From a virus: DNA of 64,000 nt. Position 1 is the stretch's first letter, and the number at the start of each line of letters is the position of its first letter. Position numbers and translations under genes: made by a program. Positions 8,652-17,351 of this stretch are shown here, one piece after another. The stretch is taken from positions 19,280 to 83,279 of the IMG/VR virus record IMGVR_UViG_3300024354_000017. One strand, 5' to 3'. The notes below the pieces were generated by a model, which saw only the letters and a list, made by a program, of their open reading frames with translations, searched no databases and was not told the DNA's origin.

Positions 8652-9397
8652 AAAAGATTTCTGTTATTACAAGTTTTAACGAAAAATATTATGAGTTAAT
8701 TGGCAAATATTGTGTTGCTACATTTTTAAAAAATTGGCCAACTGACATTAATTTAACCTGTTACGTGGAAGAAATGTCATTAACTCCCGATCCACGTATT
8801 ATACAAATTCCTTTTACAGAACTTCCTGTTGAATATTTTGATTTGCAAAAAACAAAATTTAAACAAAGAGTAAAAACTTTTTCTAAAAAAGGTTATTCTG
8901 TAATTCACGCTATGGAAAACATAGATTGCGATCTATTAATATGGATTGATTCTGATGTATTAACACATACAGCGGTTCCTAGAGAATTTTTAGAAAATTT
9001 ATGTTCGTCTAAAGATCTAACTACGTTTATGGGTGTATGGCACGAAGCAAATGACAAAGAATATTTCAGTTGTGAATCAAGTTTTTTTGTTGTAAACAAA
9101 ACTCATCAAAATTTTTCATTATTTTCAAAGAGATATCGTGAATATTATGATAATCGATTAACTGAGAATTTAAGAAGATTCTATGACGGTGAAGTCCTTG
9201 GAGCAACTATTAAAGATTTAGAAAAATTAGGAGGTATGAATGAAATTAATCCTAACTTTCACAAAACTCCGATGCCAAGAACCATACTAAAAGATTATTT
9301 TACTCATTTTAAGGCAGGACTAAAAGAAGATGATGACCTTGATACGAGTATTGAAGAATTAATTGGCAATATTCAAACTGTTCCAGTTTGCCAATAA
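8648..9397 (+). CDS. GT-A-type glycosyltransferase-like protein
   Basis: 249 residues from ATG 8648, overlapping the preceding stop. LLIWIDSDVLTH is the DxD strand. The N-terminus (SVITSFNEKYYELIGKYCVATFLKNWP) closely parallels the gene at 3465, pointing to duplication inside the phage. It is the last gene of the plus-strand sugar operon and converges on the minus-strand glycosyltransferase, their 3' ends overlapping by 25 bases. Confidence 0.72.
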   Translation: MKKISVITSFNEKYYELIGKYCVATFLKNWPTDINLTCYVEEMSLTPDPRIIQIPFTELPVEYFDLQKTKFKQRVKTFSKKGYSVIHAMENIDCDLLIWIDSDVLTHTAVPREFLENLCSSKDLTTFMGVWHEANDKEYFSCESSFFVVNKTHQNFSLFSKRYREYYDNRLTENLRRFYDGEVLGATIKDLEKLGGMNEINPNFHKTPMPRTILKDYFTHFKAGLKEDDDLDTSIEELIGNIQTVPVCQ

Positions 9398-10188
9398 CTT
9401 TCTTTTCTTCTAACCTTTAGATCTTGAGGCTTACTACGGCCTAGATCTTTTCTACCGCCTTTCAAATGGTCAAGATATGCTCCCCATTCACTGTTAATCA
9501 GCGGATGACCTTCTCCAGTGATAAGATGGCTGCTCCAATCTAATTCATTTAAGGTTGAATTTCGTCGTACGACATCAAATACAAAACTATCATGCCATTC
9601 TTCTAAGGTAAAAATTCCTAATTCTGCACAATCGTACATCCATTGAAATTTTTCTAAGAATTTTTGAACAGCAGGTGAACGCAAATTCATTGCGTAAAGG
9701 CCACATTCACTAAATTTTCCTTTTCTTCCAAGAAAACACAAATCTTTGTCTGCCGGAATTAGACGTTGAATTGTTTCCATGGTAATTGGACTATGACAAA
9801 TGGTATCTGCGTCCATCCAAACTAAAATATCTGCGTCAGTTTCCTTAGCACAGTGAAAAATTGCATAGACTTTGTGGGCAAATCTAACAGCATCCCATTT
9901 AAAACCTTTGCCAGCATCTTTTCTTCGACTTCGAATAGGATCTGCTGATACATCGCCGTTAGCCTTGGGAACATTTTTCCACTTTTCTTTAAATTTCATA
10001 AGCTCTTCAACTTCTTCAAGGCGTTTTAATGTCACGTGATTGTGATTTCGTATTGCAGGATTACAAAGTTCTGGATAAATGTGAAGGGTGACCTCTTCTG
10101 GCCACTTTTCACAAAAACTATCTATCATTTTTTGGCCGTATTTTGCACGACCCGCATCATTAAAAGTTGTTACCACTGCATATTTCAT
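9373..10188 (-). CDS. GT-A-type glycosyltransferase-like protein
   Basis: 271 residues. ATG 10188 overlaps the stop of the upstream gene (ATGA) and is preferred over the in-frame ATG at 10203. ILVWMDADTICHS is the DxD strand; YAVVTTFNDAGRAKYGQKMIDSF parallels the N-termini of the genes at 3465 and 8648. GLYAMNLRS and the SFVFDVVRR region continue the family layout. Second gene of a minus-strand pair. Confidence 0.72.
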   Translation of the reverse strand: MKYAVVTTFNDAGRAKYGQKMIDSFCEKWPEEVTLHIYPELCNPAIRNHNHVTLKRLEEVEELMKFKEKWKNVPKANGDVSADPIRSRRKDAGKGFKWDAVRFAHKVYAIFHCAKETDADILVWMDADTICHSPITMETIQRLIPADKDLCFLGRKGKFSECGLYAMNLRSPAVQKFLEKFQWMYDCAELGIFTLEEWHDSFVFDVVRRNSTLNELDWSSHLITGEGHPLINSEWGAYLDHLKGGRKDLGRSKPQDLKVRRKESYWQTGTV

Positions 10189-10583
10189 TTTCTTTTTTCC
10201 CAAACGTGAAATTTTTTATCAACCGAGGTGCATACCCAGCCTGTATTGTATAGAGCCTTCATTGTTTTTTTGTCTACTATAGAATTTCCTTCGACTATTA
10301 CAACAGATTTAAATCTTGTCCAAAAATTATTCAATTTTTCCAGCCTATCTATTTTATCTAGGTTAAAGTATATGGCCTTTATTTCATATAATGTTTCAAT
10401 ATAGTCAAAATTTTCTCTATAAATTAATTTTTTTGATTTTAAAGATCTATCTTCTGCTTCTATTATAAAAGTTGTGTTATGTAAAGACACTATGTCCTGC
10501 AACATTCCAAAACCGTCACCAATTACCAAAGCATTTTCTGCTCTGCCAATAATTTTTTTGATCTTTTTTTCAAACGAGGCCAT
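10185..10583 (-). CDS. Conserved-looking unknown protein of the sugar cluster
   Basis: 132 residues, function not recognised. A LVIGDGFGM glycine-rich turn near residue 20, followed by FIIEAED, resembles a degenerate Rossmann/SAM-binding start. The size and missing later motifs argue against an active methyltransferase. Translated with the glycosyltransferase downstream through an ATGA overlap. A late-type TAAATA box lies 20 bases upstream. Confidence 0.65.
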   Translation of the reverse strand: MASFEKKIKKIIGRAENALVIGDGFGMLQDIVSLHNTTFIIEAEDRSLKSKKLIYRENFDYIETLYEIKAIYFNLDKIDRLEKLNNFWTRFKSVVIVEGNSIVDKKTMKALYNTGWVCTSVDKKFHVWEKRK

Positions 10584-10591
10584 AAATTAAT

Positions 10592-10597
10592 TAAATA
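10592..10597 (+). promoter_or_regulatory. Late-type promoter box TAAATA (plus strand)
   Basis: AATTAAATACTCTG, 20 bases before the ATG at 10618. Paired divergently with the minus-strand box at 10604-10609. Confidence 0.55.
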
Positions 10598-10603
10598 CTC
10601 TGA

Positions 10604-10609
10604 TATTTA
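10604..10609 (-). promoter_or_regulatory. Late-type promoter box TAAATA (minus strand)
   Basis: Minus strand reads GTAATAAATATCAG, 20 bases before the ATG at 10583. Confidence 0.55.
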
Positions 10610-10617
10610 TTACTCCT

Positions 10618-11442
10618 ATGCGCTTCAAACTTTATCGTGAATACGGTGCCTTAAACAGCGCACCAATTTTTAATGCAGTCGAACAAGGACTGCGTTCACT
10701 TGGCCACGAAATTGTTAATAAAGACGAAGACATACCGGTAATTTGGTCAGTTTTATGGTCAGGCAGGATGAAAAACAATCAAGCCATATATCATAATGCT
10801 ATAAAAAATAAAAAATCTGTTTTAATTATAGAAGTTGGAAATTTAAAAAGGAACGAGACCTGGAGAATTTCTTTAAACCATATAAACGGATTAGGCGTTT
10901 TTAATAATCTTACAAATTTAGACTCCTCGAGACCAGGAAAATTAGGTATAGAATTAAAATCTCCTCCTAACAAAACAAGAGGAGAGATACTAGTGGCTTG
11001 CCAACATCAAGAAAGTCTTCAATGGGAAGGTATGCCAACTATGGCAGAATGGTGTAAGGATACGATTTCTAAAATTAGACGGCACTCACAGCGCAGGATT
11101 ATAGTTAGACCACATCCAAGGTCTCCATTTCCGTTTAGTGTGCCTAATGTAATATTAGAGAGGCCTAGACATATTCCAAACACCTATGATAATTTTGATA
11201 TTTTTTACAACTATCATTGCGTGATTAATTATAATGCAGGACCGTCTGTTCAAGCTCCTATAAATGGGATTCCCGTGCTCTGTGATTCTTCTAGCCTAGC
11301 TGGCGAATTAAGCATTAAATGGGAAAATCTTGAAAATCCCACATTGCCAGATAGAGAAGAATGGTTTCTCAAACTCTGCCATACCGAATGGACTGTTGAC
11401 GAAATAAGTCAAGGTATTCCTTTGGCAAGATTGTTCGGTTGA
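10618..11442 (+). CDS. GT-B-like sugar protein, paralogue 3 of 3
   Basis: 274 residues. RRIIVRPHPRSPF, INYNAGPSVQAPINGIPVLC and WENLENPTLPDREEW reproduce the C-terminal order seen at 6212 and 7719, so the three are paralogues of one family. This copy stands apart from the long operon, with its own late-type box. Its TGA stop lies inside the TTGACT -35 element of the next promoter. Confidence 0.65.
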   Translation: MRFKLYREYGALNSAPIFNAVEQGLRSLGHEIVNKDEDIPVIWSVLWSGRMKNNQAIYHNAIKNKKSVLIIEVGNLKRNETWRISLNHINGLGVFNNLTNLDSSRPGKLGIELKSPPNKTRGEILVACQHQESLQWEGMPTMAEWCKDTISKIRRHSQRRIIVRPHPRSPFPFSVPNVILERPRHIPNTYDNFDIFYNYHCVINYNAGPSVQAPINGIPVLCDSSSLAGELSIKWENLENPTLPDREEWFLKLCHTEWTVDEISQGIPLARLFG

Positions 11443-11467
11443 CTTTCATATCTGCCTGTTATATAAT
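11439..11467 (+). promoter_or_regulatory. Sigma-70 promoter TTGACT-17-TATAAT upstream of uvsW operon
   Basis: -35 at 11439-11444, -10 at 11462-11467, spacer 17. The ATG at 11474 is 7 bases from the -10 end, so the transcript would be leaderless. The upstream gene's TGA stop is within the -35. Confidence 0.75.
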
Positions 11468-11473
11468 AATTAA

Positions 11474-12661
11474 ATGTTAAGCTCTGTGTATGCCGAAGAC
11501 ATTTTTCTTCGTTTTTATACTCTTGTTCAATCTGGTCAACTACACGTTCAGCACCAGGACTTCTCGCCTATTCTTAGTTTTCACGAGAAAATTTCCAATG
11601 ACAGCGAACTAACAAAAAATCAAGCTAACTACATTTTAAAAATATTAGAAAAATACAAAAATGTATCGGCATTATTGGGTTTTGATTACAAAGACGCATT
11701 GTTAACAGCGCAATGGCAAAGACCTTTTAGAGTACTAGATCTTACAAAAAAAATCTATGTAGAAAACAAAGATGGATCTTTAGAAATTTGTCTAAAATTT
11801 CCATATCAATTGAAAAAAGAGTTTGACGATGAAATAAATGTTAACTTGCCTAATTCAACTAGAGTCAGTCATTGGGATCAAGAAGACAAAGTTCGACGTT
11901 TAAAATTTTACGAATACAACTTGATCAGTCTATATGAATTTGCTAATAAACACAACTTTGTAATTGACGACAGTTTTATGAGTGTGTTGTCAGATGTTGA
12001 AGAAATATGGCAAAATTCAGACAACATTATTCCCTGTTCGGAAATAATTAATTCAAAAGTTGAATTAGTAAATGCTGATCCAGAAACCGAAGAATGGTGG
12101 TCAAATACTCGCACCGAATCATTAAACAATGATTTATTACTGGCTAAGAGTATGGGATTTCCATTGAAAAAAAATCCGGTAAGTTTAGTAGAAAAAATAG
12201 CATCTTCGTCTGAAAATTTATTCTGGATTAAAAATGTTCAAGATTTCTTTAACATTAGCACTACCGTTAAAGGCAGAGTCTGTATAATTTTAGATAGAAC
12301 ATCTGACACACTAAAATGGTTACAAGAATTTGTAAAAGCAGCTGATCAAAATAGTGTTCCTAGAGAAGAAATTAAGGTATGTTTTAGAGATACTAAAGAT
12401 TCAAAGACCGGTCTTAATGACTGGATTAAACTAGCAGGTGTTGGCGGCAAAGTGGATACTGGAAAATTTTTAATATTTGAATCTAAGCCAGCTAAATGGT
12501 TGTTTAAAGATAACCTTGATGTTAAAATGTTAGTAACAAATAACATTTATCCGCCAACAAGTGTTATTACAAAAGATTGGTTTGATTCTCATCCTTGTGT
12601 AATTTATCTAGGTGCAGCAAAACCAAGCACTCATAAAGGAAGAAAGATTGTCGAATTGTAA
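11474..12661 (+). CDS. T4-like phage protein upstream of uvsW, function unknown
   Basis: 395 residues, no recognised catalytic motif, signal peptide or membrane segment. The C-terminus (ILDRTSDTLKWLQEFV..., LVTNNIYPP) alternates strands and helices like a Rossmann-type fold, but without a glycine-rich loop. It overlaps the start of uvsW by up to 50 bases, indicating translational linkage, so a role in replication or recombination is plausible but unproven. The initiation codon sits about 7 bases after a -10 box. Confidence 0.75.
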   Translation: MLSSVYAEDIFLRFYTLVQSGQLHVQHQDFSPILSFHEKISNDSELTKNQANYILKILEKYKNVSALLGFDYKDALLTAQWQRPFRVLDLTKKIYVENKDGSLEICLKFPYQLKKEFDDEINVNLPNSTRVSHWDQEDKVRRLKFYEYNLISLYEFANKHNFVIDDSFMSVLSDVEEIWQNSDNIIPCSEIINSKVELVNADPETEEWWSNTRTESLNNDLLLAKSMGFPLKKNPVSLVEKIASSSENLFWIKNVQDFFNISTTVKGRVCIILDRTSDTLKWLQEFVKAADQNSVPREEIKVCFRDTKDSKTGLNDWIKLAGVGGKVDTGKFLIFESKPAKWLFKDNLDVKMLVTNNIYPPTSVITKDWFDSHPCVIYLGAAKPSTHKGRKIVEL

Positions 12662-14102
12662 ACTTACAATTAGAGATGAAGTTAACATTAAAGTCGATGG
12701 ACTTAGTGTTGAAACACGAAGAAAAATTGTCAACAAATTAAAATTTGACCTTCCCTATGCAAGGCATATGCCAGCCTACAAACTAGGTCGCTGGGACGGA
12801 ACTAAAACATATTTTAGCATTGGTGGCAACGGTTATCTTGCACACTTAGATGTTATTCTTCCTATAATAGATGAAGCAGGATACGACATTGAAGTTGAAG
12901 ATTTAAGATCTTCTCATGATTTTAAATTCGATCCAGTAACTGAAAACTATTGGGCAGACAAAGGAAAAACTTGGCCTAAAGGTCATCCTGCCGAAGGACA
13001 GCCAATTGTTTTACGTGATTATCAATATGACGTTGTTAATAAATTTTTAGAAAATCCACAAGCTCTACAGGAGGTAGCAACAGGTGCCGGCAAGACAATT
13101 ACTACTGCGACGTTATCGCATCTTTGTGAACCGTATGGCCGTACGATGGTTATTGTTCCGAACAAATCGCTTGTTGTCCAAACTGAAGAAGACTACAAAA
13201 ATTTAGGATTAGATGTAGGAGTTTATTTTGGTGATAGAAAAGAACTTAACAGAACGCACACTATCTGTACTTGGCAAAGTCTTAACGTCTTGGATAAAAA
13301 GAGTTATGACGAAGAGAGTCTTTCGTTAGCAGAGTTTTGTGAAGGAGTAGTAGCAATCATTGTTGACGAAGTCCATCAGGCTAAGGCAGATGTATTAACA
13401 AAACTTCTTACACAAAACTTTAGAAATTGTGCCATTCGTTGGGGATTAACTGGAACTGTCCCTAAGGAAAATTGGGAATTTCAAGGTATCCTTGCTAGCA
13501 TTGGTCCAGTTATTAATAACGTATCTGCACACGATCTACAACAAAAAGGAGTGTTGGCAAATCTTAATATTAATATTGTTCAAACTAACGATGTTGAGGT
13601 GTTTAGAAGTTATCAAGAAGAGTATACTTGGTTAGTAACTGATCCAAAAAGATTAACTTGGATAGCAAATAAAATTAAAGAATTAAGTCAATCAGGCAAC
13701 ACCCTAGTCCTCATCAATCGCATTGATACTGGAAATAAACTAATGGAGCAATTGCCAGATGCGGTGTTTATCAACGGTAGCGTTAAGTTAGATGATCGAA
13801 AGGAAGAATACGATGAAGTACGGACTAGCAATGAAAAGATTATTGTGGCGACTTATGGTGTGGCCGCTGTGGGTATTAATATCCCTAGGATTTTTAATTT
13901 GGTTCTTTTGGAACCCGGAAAGAGCTTTGTTAGGGTTATACAATCTATTGGGCGAGGTATTAGAAAAGCAGAAGACAAAGACCACGTTGAAATCTGGGAT
14001 ATAACTAGTACCTGCAAATATGCAAAACGACATTTAACAGAACGTAAAAAATACTATAAGGAGGCGAAATACCCCTTTACAATTATTAAGGTGAATACAT
14101 GA
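12612..14102 (+). CDS. uvsW: UvsW-type DEAD/H-box helicase
   Basis: Superfamily 2 helicase that processes R-loops and stalled forks and drives the switch to recombination-dependent replication in T4. 496 residues from ATG 12612; a TTG at 12648 with an upstream AAGGAA would give 484 and a shorter overlap. Motifs in order: ATGAGKT (residues 156-162), VDEVHQ (DEVH box), GLTGT, and QSIGRGIRK (motif VI). The N-terminal domain (LGRWDGTKTYF) resembles T4 UvsW's small domain. Length matches T4 UvsW (about 500 aa). Confidence 0.92.
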   Translation: MQQNQALIKEERLSNCKLTIRDEVNIKVDGLSVETRRKIVNKLKFDLPYARHMPAYKLGRWDGTKTYFSIGGNGYLAHLDVILPIIDEAGYDIEVEDLRSSHDFKFDPVTENYWADKGKTWPKGHPAEGQPIVLRDYQYDVVNKFLENPQALQEVATGAGKTITTATLSHLCEPYGRTMVIVPNKSLVVQTEEDYKNLGLDVGVYFGDRKELNRTHTICTWQSLNVLDKKSYDEESLSLAEFCEGVVAIIVDEVHQAKADVLTKLLTQNFRNCAIRWGLTGTVPKENWEFQGILASIGPVINNVSAHDLQQKGVLANLNINIVQTNDVEVFRSYQEEYTWLVTDPKRLTWIANKIKELSQSGNTLVLINRIDTGNKLMEQLPDAVFINGSVKLDDRKEEYDEVRTSNEKIIVATYGVAAVGINIPRIFNLVLLEPGKSFVRVIQSIGRGIRKAEDKDHVEIWDITSTCKYAKRHLTERKKYYKEAKYPFTIIKVNT

Positions 14103-14605
14103 AAATTTTAACATTAAACAATCAGGCATTTGATTTAAATGACCTGCCCGACGAAGTAGATGAAGACACTAGGTTTAGTGTATTAGATAACAGTAATCCG
14201 CAAGAACCTGATTTCTTTTTTATGCCGTTGATATTCTTAGAATCATTTAACAGTCCTGCTATTTTATTGAATATAGGAGGACACGAAATTCAAATGCCGT
14301 TGGATTGGTGTATGGTAGTAGGAGATAAAGATTGCGGTATGGATCCCGAAGTTCTTCCGTTAACAAGTATTAATGAACGAGGATTTGACGCATTAGTATT
14401 CAATCCTATTAAAGGGTTTAGAGCAGAATTTATGCCAATTGAAATTGTTAATATCTTTCAAGATGTTCGATGGTATTTTCCAAAAATGAAAAACGGACAG
14501 TTATTAACAGTTCCGTTAACTGACGGTGTTAATCCTCCTTGTGTATATTTTGTAAAAGAAGTTAGCCGTCAAAGTGAAGTGTTACAACTACATAAGTTAT
14601 TATGA
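14099..14605 (+). CDS. Conserved-looking phage protein downstream of uvsW
   Basis: 168 residues, beta-rich, no motif I can name. It overlaps uvsW by 4 bases and the next gene by 4 bases, and is probably co-expressed with the replication core. Sequence segments such as MPLIFLES and PIEIVNIFQDVRWYF suggest a compact soluble protein. Confidence 0.72.
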   Translation: MKILTLNNQAFDLNDLPDEVDEDTRFSVLDNSNPQEPDFFFMPLIFLESFNSPAILLNIGGHEIQMPLDWCMVVGDKDCGMDPEVLPLTSINERGFDALVFNPIKGFRAEFMPIEIVNIFQDVRWYFPKMKNGQLLTVPLTDGVNPPCVYFVKEVSRQSEVLQLHKLL

Positions 14606-14820
14606 TGTGGGACGACGAGGCGTTTAAGCGGAGATGTATTGGCTGGGTTGATAAGTTTGTTATAATCCCTCGCAAGTGTCACTACACAAGTAAATATTTG
14701 TGGTTGAAACGTGCTTATCTTGGCACAGCAATGATAACAGGTCCGGGTGAACCTGTATTTGAATATAGATGGTGTGATAAAGATCAATATCTATTTCTTA
14801 AAATTAAAGGTATCGTATGA
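14602..14820 (+). CDS. Small unknown protein
   Basis: 72 residues, rich in W, Y and K, with no recognised domain. Starts in ATGATG overlapping the upstream stop and overlaps the cupin gene by 4 bases. Real coding is supported by this tight spacing on both sides. Confidence 0.65.
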   Translation: MMWDDEAFKRRCIGWVDKFVIIPRKCHYTSKYLWLKRAYLGTAMITGPGEPVFEYRWCDKDQYLFLKIKGIV

Positions 14821-15170
14821 AAGCTGGAAAAGTTTGGGGTGTTACAGAATTATTAGAAGCCAACGGTGTATTAGAGTTTCATCGCATTGAAGCCAAAGCA
14901 GGCGGAGTCTGTTCTAAACATAAACACAAATATAAGTGGAACGGATTCTTTGTTGAAAAAGGAAAGATGATTATTCGTGTATGGAAGAATAATTATGATC
15001 TAGTAGATGAAACGCTATTAGAGGCTGGACAATATACTAAAGTTGCTCCTGGCGAATATCATCAGTTTGAAGCAATTGAAGACTGTGTTGCTTTTGAATT
15101 ATATTGGGCAGAATTTGATCACGACGACATTGAAAGAGAAACTGTGGGGTACAATAATGGGATCGCTTAA
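14817..15170 (+). CDS. Cupin-domain protein
   Basis: 117 residues forming one cupin barrel. The first cupin motif is visible as KHKHKYKWNGFFVEKG (two histidines and a later glutamate-type position), and the second as APGEYHQFEAIED. The metal-binding residues are therefore largely present. Substrate unknown; small cupins in phage are often sugar isomerase- or dioxygenase-like. Lies between replication genes. Confidence 0.72.
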   Translation: MKAGKVWGVTELLEANGVLEFHRIEAKAGGVCSKHKHKYKWNGFFVEKGKMIIRVWKNNYDLVDETLLEAGQYTKVAPGEYHQFEAIEDCVAFELYWAEFDHDDIERETVGYNNGIA

Positions 15171-15453
15171 ACCAGGAGCAGAATATATCTATGAGCGCCA
15201 AGGCGGCACAGTTTATGCACGTGAGTTTGGTTCAGACCCGTCAACAAGAGTTGCCATAGGTTGGGATTATGAGCAGGAAACTAATCCGGCAAGGGTCAGA
15301 GGATTAGATCAAAAAACAGGAAAAGCCGAACTCGACGATCATAATGAATGGATTAAGATCAGGTTAGCCGGAAAAAAGAATCCTACTTTACAAGAGGCTA
15401 TTGATCGTGTTAAAATAATATATCATTTGAGTAAAGACGATGGGCAAAAATAA
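15157..15453 (+). CDS. Small conserved-looking phage protein
   Basis: 98 residues from the ATG at 15157; a longer open frame reaching back to 15043 would overlap the cupin gene by 128 bases. The protein starts MGSLKPGAEYIYERQGGTVY and is basic with a beta-rich first half. I recall similar proteins in T4-like marine phages but no function. It overlaps the gp62-like gene by 14 bases. Confidence 0.68.
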   Translation: MGSLKPGAEYIYERQGGTVYAREFGSDPSTRVAIGWDYEQETNPARVRGLDQKTGKAELDDHNEWIKIRLAGKKNPTLQEAIDRVKIIYHLSKDDGQK

Positions 15454-15919
15454 ACACGTAGACCTTTTTAAAGATATGATTCCTGCTGTGGATATGGGCT
15501 TAAAAGAGCTTTGGGATGCCGCCACTGAAGAAGGTCGTAAAGAGATCAAAGGCGACCTGTGGAATCTTAATCGCTATATTAGTAATGTAAAAAGTAACAA
15601 TTCAGAGTTACAAGAACATTACCTAATGACAGTGAATGAATTTTACAATAAGAATTGGGCAGACATTAGTAAGCATCCAAAACTGCAATGGCTTACTCTC
15701 GCAATGTGCAGCCATGAAAGTAAGAAAACACAATTCCACGAGTGGTTACCGTTAAAACGTGAAAAGAATAAGAAAGAAGAATTTTTAGCAGAACTATTTC
15801 CTAATATGAAGAGAGCAGACATTGAAACACTTGCAGCCATTACCTCAGACAAAGAAATCAAACAATATTGCGAGTCTCTTGGTTGGGATAAAAAAGAAGT
15901 CAATGGAATTAAATTATAA
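15440..15919 (+). CDS. 62: Clamp-loader small subunit, gp62-like
   Basis: 159 residues, all-helical. T4 gp62 joins gp44 to load the gp45 sliding clamp. The segments NRYISNVKSNN, HYLMTVNEFYNKNW and KHPKLQWLTLAMC match the pattern I know from gp62 of marine T4-like phages, while similarity to T4's own gp62 is weak. No gp44 or gp45 is seen in this window. Position among uvsW, primase and helicase supports the call. Confidence 0.6.
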   Translation: MGKNKHVDLFKDMIPAVDMGLKELWDAATEEGRKEIKGDLWNLNRYISNVKSNNSELQEHYLMTVNEFYNKNWADISKHPKLQWLTLAMCSHESKKTQFHEWLPLKREKNKKEEFLAELFPNMKRADIETLAAITSDKEIKQYCESLGWDKKEVNGIKL

Positions 15920-16586
15920 ATGTGAATATTGCGGTAAGTTATTTGCCAAAGAAAAAACTTTGGTAGTTCATATTTGCGAACAAAAACGTCGACATCTTAG
16001 CAAAAATGAGAAGCACGTTCAGATGGGTCTAATGACCTATCAAAAATTCTACGAGATCGCACAAAAAGGGAAAAGTCAAAAATCATTTGACGAATTTGCA
16101 TCTAGCCCGTACTACACCGCTTTTATCAAGTTTGGTAGTTTTATGGTTAATACTGCACCAATACATCCAGACAAATTTATTGAATTTGTAATCAAGAGCG
16201 GCGTGAAACTTGATCACTGGTGTAGAGACGAACTCTACGAAACATATGTAAAAGAATTAATTAAAATAGAACCAGCAGACGGAGCCATACAGCGTACAAT
16301 ACAGACTATGATGGACTGGGGTGAGAAAAACAATTCGTCTTGGGAACATTATTTTGCCTACGTGAATCTTAATCGTGCAACTCACGATATTAAAGAAGGA
16401 TTGATTAGTCCTTGGGTAATTTTAAATACTAAAGAAGGCAAAACAATGCTTCAAAAAATGAACGACGAACAATTAGAAATCGTTGGACAATATATCGATC
16501 CTCAGTTTTGGATGCGTAGATTTAAGTCATTGCCAGCAGACACAGAACTAGTAAAAGATGTTATTAAAGAGGCAAAAATATTATGA
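15903..16586 (+). CDS. Zinc-finger phage protein in the replication cluster
   Basis: 227 residues from ATG 15903, overlapping the previous gene by 17 bases. The N-terminus has a C2H2-like finger: CEYCGKLF, then VVHICEQKRRH about 15 residues later. The rest is helical and charged, without catalytic motifs. A nucleic-acid or protein-binding role near the clamp-loader gene is plausible; I cannot name the family. Confidence 0.72.
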   Translation: MELNYKCEYCGKLFAKEKTLVVHICEQKRRHLSKNEKHVQMGLMTYQKFYEIAQKGKSQKSFDEFASSPYYTAFIKFGSFMVNTAPIHPDKFIEFVIKSGVKLDHWCRDELYETYVKELIKIEPADGAIQRTIQTMMDWGEKNNSSWEHYFAYVNLNRATHDIKEGLISPWVILNTKEGKTMLQKMNDEQLEIVGQYIDPQFWMRRFKSLPADTELVKDVIKEAKIL

Positions 16587-16771
16587 AAGACAATGAAGAA
16601 TATATTTCAAGAGATGATCTTGATATTGAAGTTATGAGCACCTCTGATGAAGAGCCCTGCGTTTATGTTAAATTTTCAAATTTTGCAGACGCTGAAGATG
16701 CAGAAGAATATGCAGATTTTTTAGCAGAAACATTACCTCTATTGTTATTTGAAACTACTAGGATGCAATAA
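16583..16771 (+). CDS. Small acidic protein
   Basis: 62 residues, strongly acidic (many D/E), ending in a hydrophobic helix (FLAETLPLLLFE). It overlaps the upstream stop by 4 bases; the next ATG follows one base after its own stop. Unknown function. Confidence 0.65.
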   Translation: MKDNEEYISRDDLDIEVMSTSDEEPCVYVKFSNFADAEDAEEYADFLAETLPLLLFETTRMQ

Positions 16772-16772
16772 T

Positions 16773-17351
16773 ATGCCTGATATCGATATTGACTTTGTTG
16801 ATAGAGACAATGCCTTAAAACACTTTAAACACGTTAAGGCAAGTCGTATTGACGACGGAAAATTAGTCAAGCACAATACGGGCGTGTATATGCACGAAGT
16901 ACCTATGAGTTCCCTCGAAGCAGTATGTGCGGTACCTTACGACAAAGCAGAAGAACAGGGTTATTTTAAAATTGACTTTTTGAATGTAGGTTTATACAAA
17001 GGTGTTCGAGACGAAGAACATCTTGTACAATTAATGAACACGGAGCCACTATGGGATCTTCTAGAGCAAGACGATTTCGTCAACTTACTCTTTCACGTAA
17101 ACGGGCATGGTTCTATATTAAGGCAAATGAAGCCGACGAGTGTGGAACAACTGGCGGCCATTCTAGCAATGATACGCCCAGCGAAACGTTATCTGATTGG
17201 CAAAGATTGGACTACGGTGATGACGGAAGTTTGGACGAAACCGGAGAATGACGAATACTATTTTAAAAAATCACACGCTACAGCGTATGCGGTAGCTATT
17301 GTGGTTCAGATGAATTTAATCTGCGAAGGTATTAGTTACGGATTTAGTTAA
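16773..17351 (+). CDS. DNA polymerase III alpha-like fragment
   Basis: 192 residues starting MPDIDIDFVDR at ATG 16773, which directly follows the upstream stop. PDIDIDF is the metal-binding motif of the C-family (DnaE) polymerase palm, and FKKSHATAYAVAIVVQ matches the later 'F.KSHA.AYA' segment of DnaE. The full enzyme is over 1000 residues, so this is a stand-alone remnant or a repurposed palm piece without PHP or fingers domains. I recall short DnaE-like proteins in other T4-like phages. Whether it polymerises DNA is doubtful. Confidence 0.7.
   Translation: MPDIDIDFVDRDNALKHFKHVKASRIDDGKLVKHNTGVYMHEVPMSSLEAVCAVPYDKAEEQGYFKIDFLNVGLYKGVRDEEHLVQLMNTEPLWDLLEQDDFVNLLFHVNGHGSILRQMKPTSVEQLAAILAMIRPAKRYLIGKDWTTVMTEVWTKPENDEYYFKKSHATAYAVAIVVQMNLICEGISYGFS

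Noticed and set aside
10185-10583. Methyltransferase call for the 132-residue protein
   Set aside because: Only a glycine-rich turn is similar; the later SAM-fold motifs are missing.
15043-15156. Longer start for the 98-residue protein
   Set aside because: It would overlap the cupin gene in another frame by over 100 bases; ATG 15157 gives the short overlap typical here.
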